DNA from: Gilvimarinus polysaccharolyticus
Lineage (GTDB): Bacteria; Pseudomonadota; Gammaproteobacteria; Pseudomonadales; Cellvibrionaceae
Length of the DNA stretch: 64,000 nt
Reading direction: 5' to 3'
NCBI RefSeq assembly: GCF_001187555.1
Contig: NZ_LFIJ01000002.1
Location: forward strand, 807,920 to 871,919
Part shown: piece after piece, positions 9,813 to 20,020 of the stretch
Position numbering within the stretch: position 1 is the stretch's first letter
Layout of the letters: each line of letters opens with the position of its first letter
Notes under the pieces: generated by a model
What the model was told of the DNA's origin: nothing
What the model saw: the letters and a program-made list of their open reading frames with translations, nothing else
Database searches by the model: none
Translations under genes and position numbers: made by a program

Positions 9813-10070
9813 TTAAGAGGTGAGTAGTCGATCCAGCTCGCCGCGTTTATCTAGAGCTCGCAGTTCGGTAAAGCCGCCTACGTGGCGCTCGCCAATCCAA
9901 ATCTGGGGCACGGTGCGCTGGCCGCTTTTGGCCATCATTTCTTGGCGCTTGGCCGGTATGCGGTCGACGCGTATCTCGTTAATATCCGTAACCGCTTTGC
10001 TGGCTAACAAGCGTTTGGCATTAATGCAAAACGGGCAGGTTGCGGTGGTGTACATGACGACTTTGGCCAT
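9813..10070 (-). CDS. grxC: Glutaredoxin 3
   Basis: This is a small cytosolic thiol-disulfide oxidoreductase that uses glutathione. The dithiol active site CPFC occurs at about 13-16, followed by the TVP cis-proline motif (RTVPQIWIG) and the HVGGFTEL glutathione-binding segment. The length of 85 residues is usual. ATG at 10070 is preferred over an adjacent in-frame TTG. It lies between the rhodanese-like gene (13 bases upstream) and secB (27 bases downstream), almost certainly in one transcript. Confidence 0.95.
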   Translation of the reverse strand: MAKVVMYTTATCPFCINAKRLLASKAVTDINEIRVDRIPAKRQEMMAKSGQRTVPQIWIGERHVGGFTELRALDKRGELDRLLTS

Positions 10071-10083
10071 CAAAGAAGCTCCG

Positions 10084-10491
10084 TTATTTTATCAGCGGTA
10101 AGCCTTGGTTTTGCCACTCGCTTATGCCACCGCTAAGACGTCGTACGTCAAAGCCTTTGGTGCCCAGTAAGCGGCCAGTGCTGCCTGCGTGCTGGCCGAG
10201 TTTATCGACCACGATAATAGTCTTAGTGCGGTGTTTTTCCAACTCGTCCAAACGCTCGGCGACTTTGCTATACGGAATGTTGATGGCATCGACCATGTGG
10301 CCGGCCTCAAATTCTTTGCTTTCACGCACGTCGAGCCAGATGGCTGTATCGGCGTTAATTAAAGTGGTTGCTTGCTGGGTCGTTACGGGTTGGCCGTTTT
10401 TAACCCGTTCGCGCCATGCGTAAATTAAAACCAACACGGCCAGCGTACTAACGAGCATCCACTGTTGACTGAGAAACGTAATAATCTCCAC
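10084..10491 (-). CDS. yibN: YibN-type rhodanese-like membrane protein lacking the catalytic cysteine
   Basis: An N-terminal hydrophobic segment (about 10-24) anchors a single rhodanese domain. Domain landmarks are present: WLDVRESKEFEAGHMVDAINIP and GGISEWQNQGLPL. The active-site loop reads VVDKLGQHAGSTG, where active rhodaneses, and apparently YibN of E. coli in its own way, carry a cysteine. The whole protein has no cysteine, so sulfurtransferase activity is not expected. GTG at 10491 is chosen because AAAGGTGG lies just upstream and the membrane segment then starts near the N-terminus; an ATG-started frame from 10581 is less likely. Position before grxC and secB matches yibN. Confidence 0.8.
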   Translation of the reverse strand: MEIITFLSQQWMLVSTLAVLVLIYAWRERVKNGQPVTTQQATTLINADTAIWLDVRESKEFEAGHMVDAINIPYSKVAERLDELEKHRTKTIIVVDKLGQHAGSTGRLLGTKGFDVRRLSGGISEWQNQGLPLIK

Positions 10492-10708
10492 CGAACCACC
10501 TTTGATTGTCGAGCTATTTGAAGGCTGTAATTGCCATTGAGTTTCGCCCCTATAGCAATAAAGGCGGGGAGTATACACCAAGATTGGCTAATTTCTCAGT
10601 CTTAGCGTCGCTGTCCCATAGAGTTGTAGCCCCATAGCAGTTAGAATAATGCTCTTTATTGAGCTTTATGCCTGTCTAATTTTTACGATACACAAGCGAC
10701 GATTACCT

Positions 10709-12259
10709 ATGACTGCCAAGAAAAGCCCTATGGTTTTACTGATTCTCGATGGTTTTGGCCACTCTGAGAGCACCGAACACAACGCGATTTACAGTGCCAA
10801 GACACCGGTATGGGATCGTATTTGGAACAACTGCCCCGCCAGCCTAATAGGCACCTCTGGATTAGCCGTGGGTTTGCCCGAGGGACAAATGGGCAACAGT
10901 GAAGTGGGTCATATGACCTTGGGGGCCGGACGGGTTGTGTATCAAAACTTTACCCGTATTAATAAGGCGATTGAGGATGGCGAGTTTGCCACCAATCCTG
11001 CGTATGTTCACGCCATCGATACTGCCAAAGATGCGGACAAAGCCGTTCACATCATCGGCTTGTTGTCGTCGGGTGGTGTGCACTCTCATGAGGATCACAT
11101 TTACGCCATGATCCGCACCGCGGTAGCTCGTGGCGCTAAGCATGTATATCTGCACGCCTTTTTGGATGGCCGCGATACCGCTCCGCGCAGCGCCGAAGAG
11201 CCGCTAGCCAAGGCCGAGGCGTTATTCGCCGAGCTAGGTACCGGCCGCGTGGCCAGTATTTGTGGCCGTTATTTTGCCATGGATCGCGACAATCGCTGGG
11301 ATCGTGTGGAGCAATGTTACAACGTGATGGTTACCGGTGACGCTGAGCACGATGCCGAAACCGCAGTAGCAGGCTTGCAGGCGGCTTACACCCGTGATGA
11401 AAACGACGAATTTGTCGGTGCCACTGTCATTTGTGGCGAAGGTGAAGAGGTTGCTACCATCAACGATGGTGATTCAGTGATTTTTATGAACTTCCGTCCC
11501 GATCGTGCCCGCGAGATTACTCGCGCTTTGATTGAACCTGAGTTCGACGGTTTTGAGCGTAAACTGGTGCCGCAACTGGCCGATTTTGTGACCACTACCG
11601 AGTACGCCGCTGATATTAAAGTCAATGTTGCTTTTCCTCCGCAACAGCTGGTGAATTCTTTTGGCGAATATATGCAGAATCAGGGCAAGACCCAACTGCG
11701 TATCGCCGAGACAGAAAAATACGCGCACGTCACCTTCTTTTTTAACGGTGGTAAAGAGGCGGAGTTTAAAGGTGAAGATCGTATCTTGATTCCCTCACCG
11801 GATGTGGCAACTTACGACCTTAAGCCCGAAATGAGCGCCCCCGAGGTTACCGATAAGCTGGTTGAGGCTATTGAGTCGGGTAAATACGACGCGGTGATTT
11901 GCAACTACGCCAATGGCGATATGGTAGGCCATTCGGGTATTTTTTCCGCCGCCGTTGCCGCCGTAGAAGCAGTCGATGAGTGTGTTGGTCGAGTTTTGGA
12001 GGCTGCGGCAAAAGTTGGCGGTGAAGTGTTGGTTACCGCTGATCACGGCAATTGCGAAGAGATGTTTGATCCTGAGTCGGGTCAGGTCAGCACGCAACAC
12101 TCAACCTTGCCGGTGCCTTTTGTTTTTGTCAGCGCGCGTAACGGTACGATTGCCGAGGGTGGTTCGTTAGCCGATGTTGCGCCAACCATGCTGCACTTAA
12201 TGGGCATGCAACAGCCGGCCGAAATGACCGGCCGCAACTTAATTACTCTAGTCGAGTAA
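10709..12259 (+). CDS. gpmI: 2,3-bisphosphoglycerate-independent phosphoglycerate mutase
   Basis: This enzyme interconverts 3- and 2-phosphoglycerate in glycolysis and uses two Mn ions. The alkaline-phosphatase superfamily fold is shown by [12 protein letters not shown] (metal ligand Asp), the phosphoserine loop [14 protein letters not shown], the substrate segment [12 protein letters not shown], and the C-terminal metal site [10 protein letters not shown]. From ATG at 10709 it has 516 residues, the normal length; the longer upstream frame adds an unlikely leader. It is divergent from the rhodanese-like gene and starts the gpmI-envC-ctpA-yibQ run conserved in Pseudomonas. Confidence 0.96.
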   Translation: MTAKKSPMVLLILDGFGHSESTEHNAIYSAKTPVWDRIWNNCPASLIGTSGLAVGLPEGQMGNSEVGHMTLGAGRVVYQNFTRINKAIEDGEFATNPAYVHAIDTAKDADKAVHIIGLLSSGGVHSHEDHIYAMIRTAVARGAKHVYLHAFLDGRDTAPRSAEEPLAKAEALFAELGTGRVASICGRYFAMDRDNRWDRVEQCYNVMVTGDAEHDAETAVAGLQAAYTRDENDEFVGATVICGEGEEVATINDGDSVIFMNFRPDRAREITRALIEPEFDGFERKLVPQLADFVTTTEYAADIKVNVAFPPQQLVNSFGEYMQNQGKTQLRIAETEKYAHVTFFFNGGKEAEFKGEDRILIPSPDVATYDLKPEMSAPEVTDKLVEAIESGKYDAVICNYANGDMVGHSGIFSAAVAAVEAVDECVGRVLEAAAKVGGEVLVTADHGNCEEMFDPESGQVSTQHSTLPVPFVFVSARNGTIAEGGSLADVAPTMLHLMGMQQPAEMTGRNLITLVE

Positions 12260-12282
12260 TTCAACTGAGCTTGCCGCGCCCA

Positions 12283-13491
12283 ATGTTGCTGCCTCTGTTA
12301 ACACAAGCACTGATTGCTAATGCCAAATCTCCGCTGCCCGTGCGTCGGGTGCTGGGGATTTGGTGTTTATTCCTGCTGTGTTTGGCTGCATTGCTCGTGC
12401 CGTCGGTAGAGGCGGCCGATGACGCAGCAGAGTACCAAAAAAAGCTTAAGGCGCTGCAGAGTAATATCGAACAGCTAAAAAAAGAACTAAATGATGTAAA
12501 AGATCAGCGGGGCCAATTGCAGCAAGATTTAGAGCAATCCGAAACAAAAATTGGTGAGTTAGAAGAAAAAGTTGAAACCATAAACGACGAAATTAAAACG
12601 CAAGACGCCGATTTACAATCGCTGCAACAACAGCAGCGCACGCTAGAAGGTAATCGCCAAGTGCAGCGCACCCAAATTGCCAGCCAAGTGCGCAATGCGT
12701 ATCGGTCGGGTCCGCAAAGCCCACTGCGATTACTGCTTAATCAGCAATCCCCCGAGCGTATTACTCGCCTCAGTAAATATCACGATTACCTATTAGCTAC
12801 GCGTAACGACAAACTTAAATCATACGTAGCTACACTCGAAAAACTCAGCCAGCTTAAGCCCCAAATTATTGCTCAGCGCGATGGTTTACATGAGCAGCGT
12901 AAACAGCTGAGTGCACGCCAACGGCAGTTAACCGAGCAGCAAAAAGCGCGTACCAGTACCTTGGCAAAGTTGGCGCAAGTTATTGATAACAAAGATGCCC
13001 AGTTAGTGGCTGAGCGCCAAGATGGCAAACGTCTACAGGCGTTGCTCGATGAAATGACGACCAGTATCGGCCAAGCGGCGCCGGCCGGTACGGCTTTTAG
13101 TCGCTTGCGCGGTCAGCTACCTTGGCCTACTGATGGTAAGTTACGGCACCGTTATGGCAGCGACAGAGTAGGGAACCAACTGGCGTGGGAGGGCATTGTG
13201 ATTGATGCCAGCACCGGTACGCCGGTACAGGCGGTGCACAGTGGCCACGTTATTTTTGCCGAGTATTTACGCGGTCATGGTTTGTTGATTATTGTTGATC
13301 ACGGGGAGGGCTACATGAGCCTTTACGCCCATAATCAAACGCTTTTAAAGCGCCCGGGCGATCCGGTTCGCGGTGGTGAAATTATTGCTCGAGTCGGCGA
13401 CAGTGGCGGCCAAAGCTACAGCGGGCTGTACTTCGAGATACGACATAACGGTCAACCGACTAATCCCAGCACTTGGTTGGGGCGGGCATGA
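12283..13491 (+). CDS. envC: EnvC-like murein hydrolase activator
   Basis: This is a periplasmic divisome factor that activates amidases AmiA/AmiB to split the septum. A signal sequence spans roughly residues 20-45 (ending SVEA). A long coiled coil (about 50-250, many K/E/Q/L heptads) is followed by a C-terminal LytM domain. The LytM metal site is degenerate: the first His-x-Gly-x-x-x-Asp motif is absent, and the final HxH motif has Tyr (YFEIRH). This fits the non-catalytic EnvC type. The start is uncertain: ATG 12283 has a poor ribosome site. It sits 23 bases after gpmI, as in E. coli. Confidence 0.9.
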   Translation: MLLPLLTQALIANAKSPLPVRRVLGIWCLFLLCLAALLVPSVEAADDAAEYQKKLKALQSNIEQLKKELNDVKDQRGQLQQDLEQSETKIGELEEKVETINDEIKTQDADLQSLQQQQRTLEGNRQVQRTQIASQVRNAYRSGPQSPLRLLLNQQSPERITRLSKYHDYLLATRNDKLKSYVATLEKLSQLKPQIIAQRDGLHEQRKQLSARQRQLTEQQKARTSTLAKLAQVIDNKDAQLVAERQDGKRLQALLDEMTTSIGQAAPAGTAFSRLRGQLPWPTDGKLRHRYGSDRVGNQLAWEGIVIDASTGTPVQAVHSGHVIFAEYLRGHGLLIIVDHGEGYMSLYAHNQTLLKRPGDPVRGGEIIARVGDSGGQSYSGLYFEIRHNGQPTNPSTWLGRA

Positions 13492-13544
13492 GCCGCTTTT
13501 TTATTAACGTTAACGAGCCATCCGCTCACCCGCAGGAGAAGTAC

Positions 13545-14987
13545 ATGCTGTTTGCCATTTGCCAACGATTTGCCAGCTTACTGGCATTAGCTGGACTCTT
13601 GTCTCTGCCAGCCGCGGCGCAAAACATTGCTCCCGAGCAGGCAATCGGTGACGAAACCGCAGCGGCGGATAAGGGGCTGTTGCCACTCGAGGACTTACGC
13701 ACATTTACCCGAGTGTACGATCATATCCGCAATAGCTATGTTGAAGAGTTAACCGACACCGAGCTGCTTGAGTATGCGATCAAAGGCATGGTGGCCGAGC
13801 TAGACCCGCACTCCTCCTACCTAGATGCAAAATCATTTGAAGATTTACAGGTGAGTACTTCGGGCGAGTTTGGCGGCTTGGGTATTGAGGTGGGCATGGA
13901 GAATGGCTTTGTAAAAGTTATCTCGCCTATCGACGATACTCCCGCACAAAAAGCCGGTGTTGAAGCGGGTGATTTGATTATTCGCTTGGATGAGAAACCA
14001 GTAAAAGGTTTAAGCCTTAACGAAGCTGTAGCACTGATGCGTGGCCCTAAAGGTAGCCCGTTAACACTGACCATTGTTCGTGAGGGGGTTGATCAGCCGA
14101 TTGAGCTGGTTATTGAGCGCGATATTATTAAAGTGCGCAGTGTGCGTACTAAAATACTCGATGATGACTACTTATATTTGCGCATTGCTCAGTTTCAGAT
14201 AAGCACCGGAGGCGATGTGGCCAGTCGGTTGAAAAAAACCTTGGGTGAACACCGCAATATAAAAGGCGTCATTCTCGATTTACGCAACAATCCAGGCGGT
14301 GTGCTGCAGGCCTCGGTTGATGTTGCCGATGCCTTTATGGACGGCGGTTTAGTGGTCTACACCGAGGGTCGCTTGGAGTCGAGCTATAGCCGTTATGAAG
14401 CAACTGCCAATGATTTAACCGGCGGCTTGCCGGTGGTCGTGTTGATTAACGATGGCTCGGCCTCGGCCTCAGAAATTGTTGCCGGCGCGCTACAAGATCA
14501 AGGTCGTGCGGTCATTATGGGAACTCGCAGCTTCGGTAAAGGTTCGGTGCAAACGGTGGTGCCTATCTCCGCAGATCGTGCCATTAAGCTCACCACTGCG
14601 CGCTATTACACGCCTAGCGGACGCTCGATTCAGGCGCAGGGCATTGAGCCTGATGTGCAGGTTGAGCGCGCCAAAGTAACGGCCGTTAAACCACGCTTGC
14701 GAACTACCGAGGCCGATCTTGCCGGTCATTTAGGCAACGCCAATGGCCAACAAGAGAGCGACAGTAAAAGTCGCGATGAAGCACGCAGCGCGCAAAAGTC
14801 GCTGTTGAGCAACGATAACCAACTGCATGAAGCGTTAAATTTACTGAAAGGCTTAAACATCCTGCGTCGGCCACAGTTAATCGAGCCACAAGATGGCGCG
14901 GGCATTGCGCCGACTAATACTGCTATTGACGGCGCCGCTGAACCCCATGCCGCGCCGGCCCCAGTTGATTTGCCTGAAGCGCCATGA
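13545..14987 (+). CDS. ctpA: C-terminal processing serine protease (S41, CtpA type)
   Basis: This is a periplasmic tail-specific protease. A signal peptide (ending PAAAQ) is followed by a helical N-terminal region and a PDZ domain (GGLGIEVG to LTLTIVREG). The catalytic core carries the nucleophile serine in NDGSASASEI and the general-base lysine in RSFGKGSVQ. ATG 13545 is chosen because AGGAG is six bases upstream, giving 480 residues. In Pseudomonas the same gene lies between envC and yibQ, and related Ctp proteases control cell-wall hydrolases, so a link with EnvC-driven septal splitting is plausible. The stop overlaps the next start by four bases (ATGA). Confidence 0.94.
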   Translation: MLFAICQRFASLLALAGLLSLPAAAQNIAPEQAIGDETAAADKGLLPLEDLRTFTRVYDHIRNSYVEELTDTELLEYAIKGMVAELDPHSSYLDAKSFEDLQVSTSGEFGGLGIEVGMENGFVKVISPIDDTPAQKAGVEAGDLIIRLDEKPVKGLSLNEAVALMRGPKGSPLTLTIVREGVDQPIELVIERDIIKVRSVRTKILDDDYLYLRIAQFQISTGGDVASRLKKTLGEHRNIKGVILDLRNNPGGVLQASVDVADAFMDGGLVVYTEGRLESSYSRYEATANDLTGGLPVVVLINDGSASASEIVAGALQDQGRAVIMGTRSFGKGSVQTVVPISADRAIKLTTARYYTPSGRSIQAQGIEPDVQVERAKVTAVKPRLRTTEADLAGHLGNANGQQESDSKSRDEARSAQKSLLSNDNQLHEALNLLKGLNILRRPQLIEPQDGAGIAPTNTAIDGAAEPHAAPAPVDLPEAP

Positions 14988-15862
14988 GTACTCGCGTCAG
15001 CTGGCTGCTGGCGCGCATTAGCGCAGTTGCTGCATTAATCAGTTTGACGCTAGTCTCGCAGGCGTCGGTCGAACCGACACCCCCTCCCGCTCGAATCGCT
15101 ATTATCATTGACGATATTGGCTATAACCTAGCCCTTGGGCGCCGCGCGGCAGAGTTGCCGGGGGCGTATACCTTAGCTTTGTTGCCGATGACTCCGCACA
15201 CTCGAGAGCTGGCCGAATTGGGCCAGAAGCGCGGTAAAGAGCTAATGTTGCACGCGCCTATGGCCAACCAGCAAGGCTTGCCTCTTGGCCCCGGCGCCCT
15301 TGAGGTGGGCATGTCTCGCGCTGAAATATTACAAAGCCTGCGAGCGAGCTTAGATTCGTTACCCGAGGTGGTGGGGGTTAACAATCACATGGGCAGCGCT
15401 CTTACCGTACAGGCGCGGCCGATGGGTTGGGTAATGGGAGAGCTGCGTCAGCGGGGTCTTTATTTTGTCGATAGCCGTACCACGGCCAGTACGGTTGCGG
15501 CGCGGGTGGCGCGAGGCTACGGCCTTAAGTCAGCGCAGCGCGACGTATTTTTAGACCACCAGCGTGATCCGCTACACATTCAACAGCAATTGGCGCGCGC
15601 TCTAGATTTAGCCCAACGTCGAGGTTGGGCTATTGCGATTGGTCATCCCTACCCGGAAACACTGGCCGTGCTAGAACAGGCACAGGCCCTAATGGCGGAG
15701 CAGTCGGTGTATCTTGTTAGCGCCTCGGCGCTGCTGCGCCGTGCACCTGCGGGGCGAGCTTATTGTCCGTTAGCGCCTAAAAGTTTGCGTGATTACCAGC
15801 TGCCGGCGAGTCAAAATTCGGTCGTAGTGACGAGCGCGCGTTGGTGGAATTTAAAAGTTTGA
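14984..15862 (+). CDS. yibQ: Divergent polysaccharide deacetylase family protein (YibQ)
   Basis: This is an exported protein of the divergent polysaccharide deacetylase (DUF610) family. A signal peptide (about 1-26) precedes the conserved IAIIIDDIGYNLALGR. Further family blocks are LMLHAPM, GVNNHMGSALT and FVDSRTTA, with AIAIGHPYPETL near the C-terminus. Aspartates and histidines in these blocks could bind metal, but the E. coli activity is not established. Translation is coupled to ctpA through an ATGA overlap, and it ends the gpmI-envC-ctpA-yibQ operon. Confidence 0.93.
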   Translation: MSTRVSWLLARISAVAALISLTLVSQASVEPTPPPARIAIIIDDIGYNLALGRRAAELPGAYTLALLPMTPHTRELAELGQKRGKELMLHAPMANQQGLPLGPGALEVGMSRAEILQSLRASLDSLPEVVGVNNHMGSALTVQARPMGWVMGELRQRGLYFVDSRTTASTVAARVARGYGLKSAQRDVFLDHQRDPLHIQQQLARALDLAQRRGWAIAIGHPYPETLAVLEQAQALMAEQSVYLVSASALLRRAPAGRAYCPLAPKSLRDYQLPASQNSVVVTSARWWNLKV

Positions 15863-16048
15863 TAATCTTAGGTTATCAGACGGCACTAAAGCTAAAGAAA
15901 GACGATATAAGTAGATCGGGCTAAAAGCTATAAAATCACATACAGCGGTTAAAATTTGCATCATAATAAAGGTGTTAATTACTGTGGGCACCCAATCCAT
16001 AGTGGGATAGGCCCATAACAAGGATCGATAAAACAGTAGGTGAAGACT

Positions 16049-16273
16049 ATGACACTAGAACATAGAGATGGTGAGCAGGGCGATGTCCCGAACCGCAGCG
16101 GCCGGTTTTTAGAAAAATCAGGCTATTGGTACTACCAAACTCGCGAGGGTGTTGATATCGGCCCGTTTGATAACCGCCGTGATGCCGAAGTGGGCGTGGG
16201 CGAGTTTATTGATTATATCTGCGCCTCAGCCCCTGGCGCGGCAAAGATCATTGAGCGCTACCGCGCAGCTTAG
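16049..16273 (+). CDS. Small DUF6316-like protein
   Basis: This 74-residue soluble protein has a conserved core: RSGRFLEKSGYWYYQTREG, then DIGPFDNRRDAE and a C-terminal helix ending in basic residues. It resembles DUF6316 proteins common in Pseudomonas and relatives; function is unknown. ATG 16049 is preferred over GTG 16040 because AGGTGA at 16038-16043 is five bases upstream. It stands alone, 186 bases after yibQ and convergent with hisF. Confidence 0.75.
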   Translation: MTLEHRDGEQGDVPNRSGRFLEKSGYWYYQTREGVDIGPFDNRRDAEVGVGEFIDYICASAPGAAKIIERYRAA

Positions 16274-16518
16274 TGGTTTAACACTTAGTGCCGAAACTTC
16301 TCGGTCTGTTTGTGGCCTATTTATACGGTAACAAATGGGGCGTTAGCAGAGGCACTTGGTAGATCCTATTCTCTCTGGGCTAGGATTTTCATTCTTCGCC
16401 CACCTCTTTTTTTGCGTCTTTTTCTGTACTGCGAGGGTATTAGCTAGCCTGTTATAGCTGGGTTTGGGGCCCTAGAGTGCACTTTTGATATGATGCTGAT
16501 CTAGAGCTTGCCAAGCTT

Positions 16519-17292
16519 TTACAAGCGCACTTCAATGCCGCGCTCTTGCATATAGGCTTTCGCCTCGGCCACGGTGTACTCGCCAAAGTGAAAAATACTC
16601 GCGGCTAGCACGGCATCGGCATGGCCGTCGGTTACGCCATCGACTAAATGCTGCAAGTTACCTACGCCACCTGAGGCGATCACCGGTATCGGCACGGCCG
16701 CGGTGATAGCGCTGGTCAGTGGCAAATCAAACCCATTTTTGGTGCCGTCCCGATCCATACTGGTAAGCAATATTTCACCGGCGCCGTACTCGCTCATGCG
16801 CGCGGCCCATTCAATCGCATCAATACCCGTCGGCTTGCGGCCACCGTGGGTAAAAATTTCCCAGCGTAAAGGTTCGCCAGCGCCACTTACTTGCTTTGCG
16901 TCAATCGCAACCACAATACACTGGGCGCCAAAGCGGTCGCTGGCGGCTTTAACAAAATCGGGGTTGTGCACTGCCGCTGAGTTAATGCCGACTTTGTCGG
17001 CGCCGGCGTTGAGCATACGGCGAATATCGTCGTTGCTGCGAATCCCGCCACCTACGGTTAACGGAATAAAGACTTCACTGGCGATGCGTTCTACCGTGTG
17101 CACGGTGGTGTCGCGTCCCTGATGGCTGGCGGTAATATCGAGAAAGGTAATCTCGTCGGCGCCGGCCTCGTTGTAGCGTTTGGCGATCTCGACCGGGTCG
17201 CCGGCATCGCGGATATCGACAAACTGTACGCCTTTAACAACGCGGCCGTTGTCGACATCAAGGCAGGGGATAATGCGCTTGGCCAGTCCCAT
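16519..17292 (-). CDS. hisF: Imidazole glycerol phosphate synthase, cyclase subunit
   Basis: The cyclase subunit combines PRFAR with ammonia from HisH to make IGP and AICAR. The TIM barrel begins [21 protein letters not shown] with the first catalytic Asp (near residue 11), and the second is in [12 protein letters not shown]. The two phosphate sites (VGGGIRS and ASGGVGN) are present. The 257 residues are typical. It is the last gene of hisB-hisH-hisA-hisF, three bases after hisA. Confidence 0.97.
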   Translation of the reverse strand: MGLAKRIIPCLDVDNGRVVKGVQFVDIRDAGDPVEIAKRYNEAGADEITFLDITASHQGRDTTVHTVERIASEVFIPLTVGGGIRSNDDIRRMLNAGADKVGINSAAVHNPDFVKAASDRFGAQCIVVAIDAKQVSGAGEPLRWEIFTHGGRKPTGIDAIEWAARMSEYGAGEILLTSMDRDGTKNGFDLPLTSAITAAVPIPVIASGGVGNLQHLVDGVTDGHADAVLAASIFHFGEYTVAEAKAYMQERGIEVRL

Positions 17293-17295
17293 AAC

Positions 17296-18030
17296 TTACT
17301 CCGCGCTGTCGCAGTATGTTTGTGCTTCGGCAACGTCTAAGGTGCCTTCGTAAATTGCCCGGCCGGTAATGGCGCCGCAAATACCTTGGCCGCTTACGGC
17401 GCTTAGCGCACGAATGTCGTCCATGTTAGTGATGCCACCCGAGGCAATAACCGGAATGCTAGATGCCCGTGCCATTGCAACGGTAGCTTCGACGTTAACG
17501 CCTTGCATCATGCCGTCGCGGGCGATGTCGGTGTAAACAATGGCGCTTACGCCGTCGGCTTCAAAACGCTTAGCGAGGTCAGTGGCTTTAACGTTAGAGA
17601 CTTCGGCCCAGCCATCGGTAGCCACCCAGCCGTCTTTGGCGTCTAGGCCAACAATAATGTGACCGGCAAAGTCGCGGCAAATTTCGCTGATAAACTCGGG
17701 CTCTTTTACCGCTTTAGTGCCAATAATCAGATACTCGACACCAGCACTTAAGTAGTGCTCGATGGTTTCTTTACTGCGAATCCCACCGCCGATTTGGATC
17801 GGCAATTTTGGGTAGGCTTTGGCAATCGCGGTGACGACTTCGCCGTTAACCGGGGTGCCAGCAAACGCGCCGTTTAAGTCCACGAGATGCAGGCGGCGAC
17901 AGCCAGCCTTAACCCACTGAGCCGCTACGGCAACGGGGTCGTCAGAGAAAACGGTGGAGTCATCCATCAGGCCTTGGCGCAAACGGACACACTGACCGTC
18001 TTTTAAATCGATGGCGGGAATAATTAACAT
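17296..18030 (-). CDS. hisA: ProFAR isomerase (HisA)
   Basis: HisA opens the ribose ring of ProFAR to PRFAR by an Amadori rearrangement. The half-barrel repeat pattern resembles His[21 protein letters not shown] with catalytic Asp8, IGGGIRSKE, and [12 protein letters not shown] with the second catalytic Asp, then ASGGITN. The length of 244 residues is normal. It lies between hisH (36 bases upstream) and hisF. Confidence 0.97.
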   Translation of the reverse strand: MLIIPAIDLKDGQCVRLRQGLMDDSTVFSDDPVAVAAQWVKAGCRRLHLVDLNGAFAGTPVNGEVVTAIAKAYPKLPIQIGGGIRSKETIEHYLSAGVEYLIIGTKAVKEPEFISEICRDFAGHIIVGLDAKDGWVATDGWAEVSNVKATDLAKRFEADGVSAIVYTDIARDGMMQGVNVEATVAMARASSIPVIASGGITNMDDIRALSAVSGQGICGAITGRAIYEGTLDVAEAQTYCDSAE

Positions 18031-18066
18031 GCTAAATCTCTCTTGCTTGTAGGCTTAGTCGCGGCG

Positions 18067-18711
18067 TTAGCTCTGGCCGTTCCAACGGACAAAATTGTGT
18101 AGTAACTGCAGACCAGCGGTGTGGCTTTTTTCGGGGTGAAATTGCACCGCAAATAAATTGCTGCGCCCTACAGCGGCGGCAAAGCTTACGCCGTAGTGGC
18201 AGCTGGCCATCACTTGTTCGGTATTGGTACTTTGTACGTAGTAGCTGTGAACAAAATAAAAGCGGCTGTCTTGGGCAATGTCGGCCCACAGCGGGTGATC
18301 GTTGTGATGCACTTGGTTCCAGCCCATGTGCGGCACTTTTAACACTTCGCCCTGGTCGCCTTTTAGCTGATGGCCAAAAAACTCAACATTACCCGAAAGT
18401 ACATCGAGGCAAGTGGTATTTCCGCTTTCGGCGCTGTGGCTCATCAATGCTTGCATACCAACGCAAATGCCCAGCACCGGTTTGCCGCTGGCGATCTGCT
18501 CGCGCAGCAGGGTGTCAACGCCAAGACGCTTAATCTCGCCCATGCAATCGCCAATGGCGCCAACACCCGGAAATATCACCCGATCGGCGCGGGCGATCTC
18601 GGCCGGGTCGCTGCTAACCAGCACTTGCTGGTCGCACACTTTGCCCAACGCGCTGGCAACCGAGTGGAGGTTGCCCATGCCGTAATCAATAACCGCTACT
18701 GTTTCGCTCAT
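18067..18711 (-). CDS. hisH: Imidazole glycerol phosphate synthase, glutaminase subunit
   Basis: This class I glutamine amidotransferase supplies ammonia to HisF. The oxyanion strand ([11 protein letters not shown]), the nucleophile cysteine in [11 protein letters not shown], and the His-Glu pair in VQFHPEKS form the full triad. The 214 residues fit the family. It starts nine bases after the hisB stop in the same operon. Confidence 0.97.
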   Translation of the reverse strand: MSETVAVIDYGMGNLHSVASALGKVCDQQVLVSSDPAEIARADRVIFPGVGAIGDCMGEIKRLGVDTLLREQIASGKPVLGICVGMQALMSHSAESGNTTCLDVLSGNVEFFGHQLKGDQGEVLKVPHMGWNQVHHNDHPLWADIAQDSRFYFVHSYYVQSTNTEQVMASCHYGVSFAAAVGRSNLFAVQFHPEKSHTAGLQLLHNFVRWNGQS

Positions 18712-18720
18712 AAAGCCTAC

Positions 18721-19314
18721 TTATAAACTGCCTTTGGTGGAGGGCATAATACCGGCCATCCGTGGGTCTTCTTCTAGCGCCATACGCAAGGCGCGGCCAA
18801 ATGCTTTAAACACAGTCTCGGCTTGGTGGTGAGCGTTGTCACCACGCAGGCTGTCGATGTGCAAAGTCACTTGGGCGTGATTGACAAAGCCCTGGAAAAA
18901 CTCCCAAAACAGCTCGGTATCAAATTGGCCAATACGCTTTTGAGTAAAAGGAATTTTCATGATTAGGCCGGGTCGGCCTGAAAAATCGATGACCACTCGC
19001 GACAAAGCTTCATCCAGCGGTACATAAGCATGGCCATAACGGCGGATGCCTTTTTTATCACCCACTGCGCGAGCAATGGCCTGACCAATGGTGATACCGA
19101 TATCTTCTACGCTGTGGTGATCATCAATATGATTGTCGCCGCGGCAGGTCACGTTTAAATCGATCATCCCGTGGCGGGCGATCTGATCCATCATGTGCTC
19201 TAAGAAAGGCACACCGGTATCAAATGTACCGCAGCCGGTACCATCGAGATCGAGCTCGACACTGATCTGGGTTTCCAGGGTATCGCGCGAGACTTGCGCT
19301 TGACGCTCAGACAT
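18721..19314 (-). CDS. hisB: Imidazoleglycerol-phosphate dehydratase (monofunctional)
   Basis: This Mn-dependent enzyme dehydrates IGP to imidazole acetol phosphate. The metal-ligand motifs are [29 protein letters not shown] and NAHHQAE. From ATG 19314 it has 197 residues and no HisB-N phosphatase domain, as in Pseudomonas and unlike E. coli. A GGAG sequence upstream supports this start over the longer frame from 19410. It is the first gene of the hisB-hisH-hisA-hisF run; hisG, hisD and hisC are not in the window. Confidence 0.96.
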   Translation of the reverse strand: MSERQAQVSRDTLETQISVELDLDGTGCGTFDTGVPFLEHMMDQIARHGMIDLNVTCRGDNHIDDHHSVEDIGITIGQAIARAVGDKKGIRRYGHAYVPLDEALSRVVIDFSGRPGLIMKIPFTQKRIGQFDTELFWEFFQGFVNHAQVTLHIDSLRGDNAHHQAETVFKAFGRALRMALEEDPRMAGIMPSTKGSL

Positions 19315-19490
19315 GGGTGTTCTCCGAAGTCGCAATAAGCAGTGTGGATCAAAGCGCGGATTATATCGGCAAGTGATCAACAATTCACGGTTTGCGAGCA
19401 ATTGCTGCAAATTGCTGTTGAGTCGCGCGATAAAAAGCGGTTTTTGGCCGATTTTATGGCCAAAATAGGCATTGTGTGGCGCGTGGCCGG

Positions 19491-19808
19491 TTAGTGCATG
19501 CGGTGCGGATCGAGTTGCACGGCATCAACGCGACGGCCGAGCATTATCACCCGGCCGCTGTAGCGGTCTTCGCCAGTCGAGGTGAACTCGAAATAAAAGG
19601 CGCGCCATAAAGACAGCGCGCCACGGTTGTTGCGTTTAAACCACAGGCGGCGCAAATACACGCTTTGGTCTAGCATCTGGACGTCCATCTCTTTGCAGTG
19701 GCGCAGCGCTGAACCAAGTGCGATGGCTTTAGATTGTAGGGCTCGCCACCAGTAATAACATAGGGCGGTAATAACAAAGCACCAGATAACGACGGTTAGA
19801 TCGGACAT
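19491..19808 (-). CDS. DUF3301-like small membrane-anchored protein
   Basis: This 105-residue protein has one N-terminal hydrophobic segment (about 5-22) followed by a basic, compact domain. Its features match DUF3301 proteins of gammaproteobacteria: [14 protein letters not shown], then [23 protein letters not shown]. Function is unknown. I took ATG 19808 because the shorter form places the membrane segment at the N-terminus. It lies about 180 bases upstream of hisB on the same strand. Confidence 0.75.
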   Translation of the reverse strand: MSDLTVVIWCFVITALCYYWWRALQSKAIALGSALRHCKEMDVQMLDQSVYLRRLWFKRNNRGALSLWRAFYFEFTSTGEDRYSGRVIMLGRRVDAVQLDPHRMH

Positions 19809-20020
19809 AGTTAGTGAGTATCGAGCAAATTTATAAACATAAAAAACGCCCGCAGTGGTCATGCATTAAGCTGGGGCTCGGGTAACTTTGGCGTCATTAA
19901 AGCATATTTAACGGCGACAGTGAGCAATGCCGCTAAGCTCGGGCTCTATTACCGATTAAAAAGTATCTGTAAGCGGGTTTGCTAATGTTTGGTCTGATGT
20001 TGGGTATCAGTAACGCCCGC

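Noticed and set aside
12283-13491. Active LytM endopeptidase
   Set aside because: Two of the zinc-binding motifs are degenerate, matching the non-enzymatic EnvC activator type.
13473-13544. Longer N-terminus for the ctpA product
   Set aside because: It would overlap envC and bury the signal peptide; AGGAG before ATG 13545 fits better.
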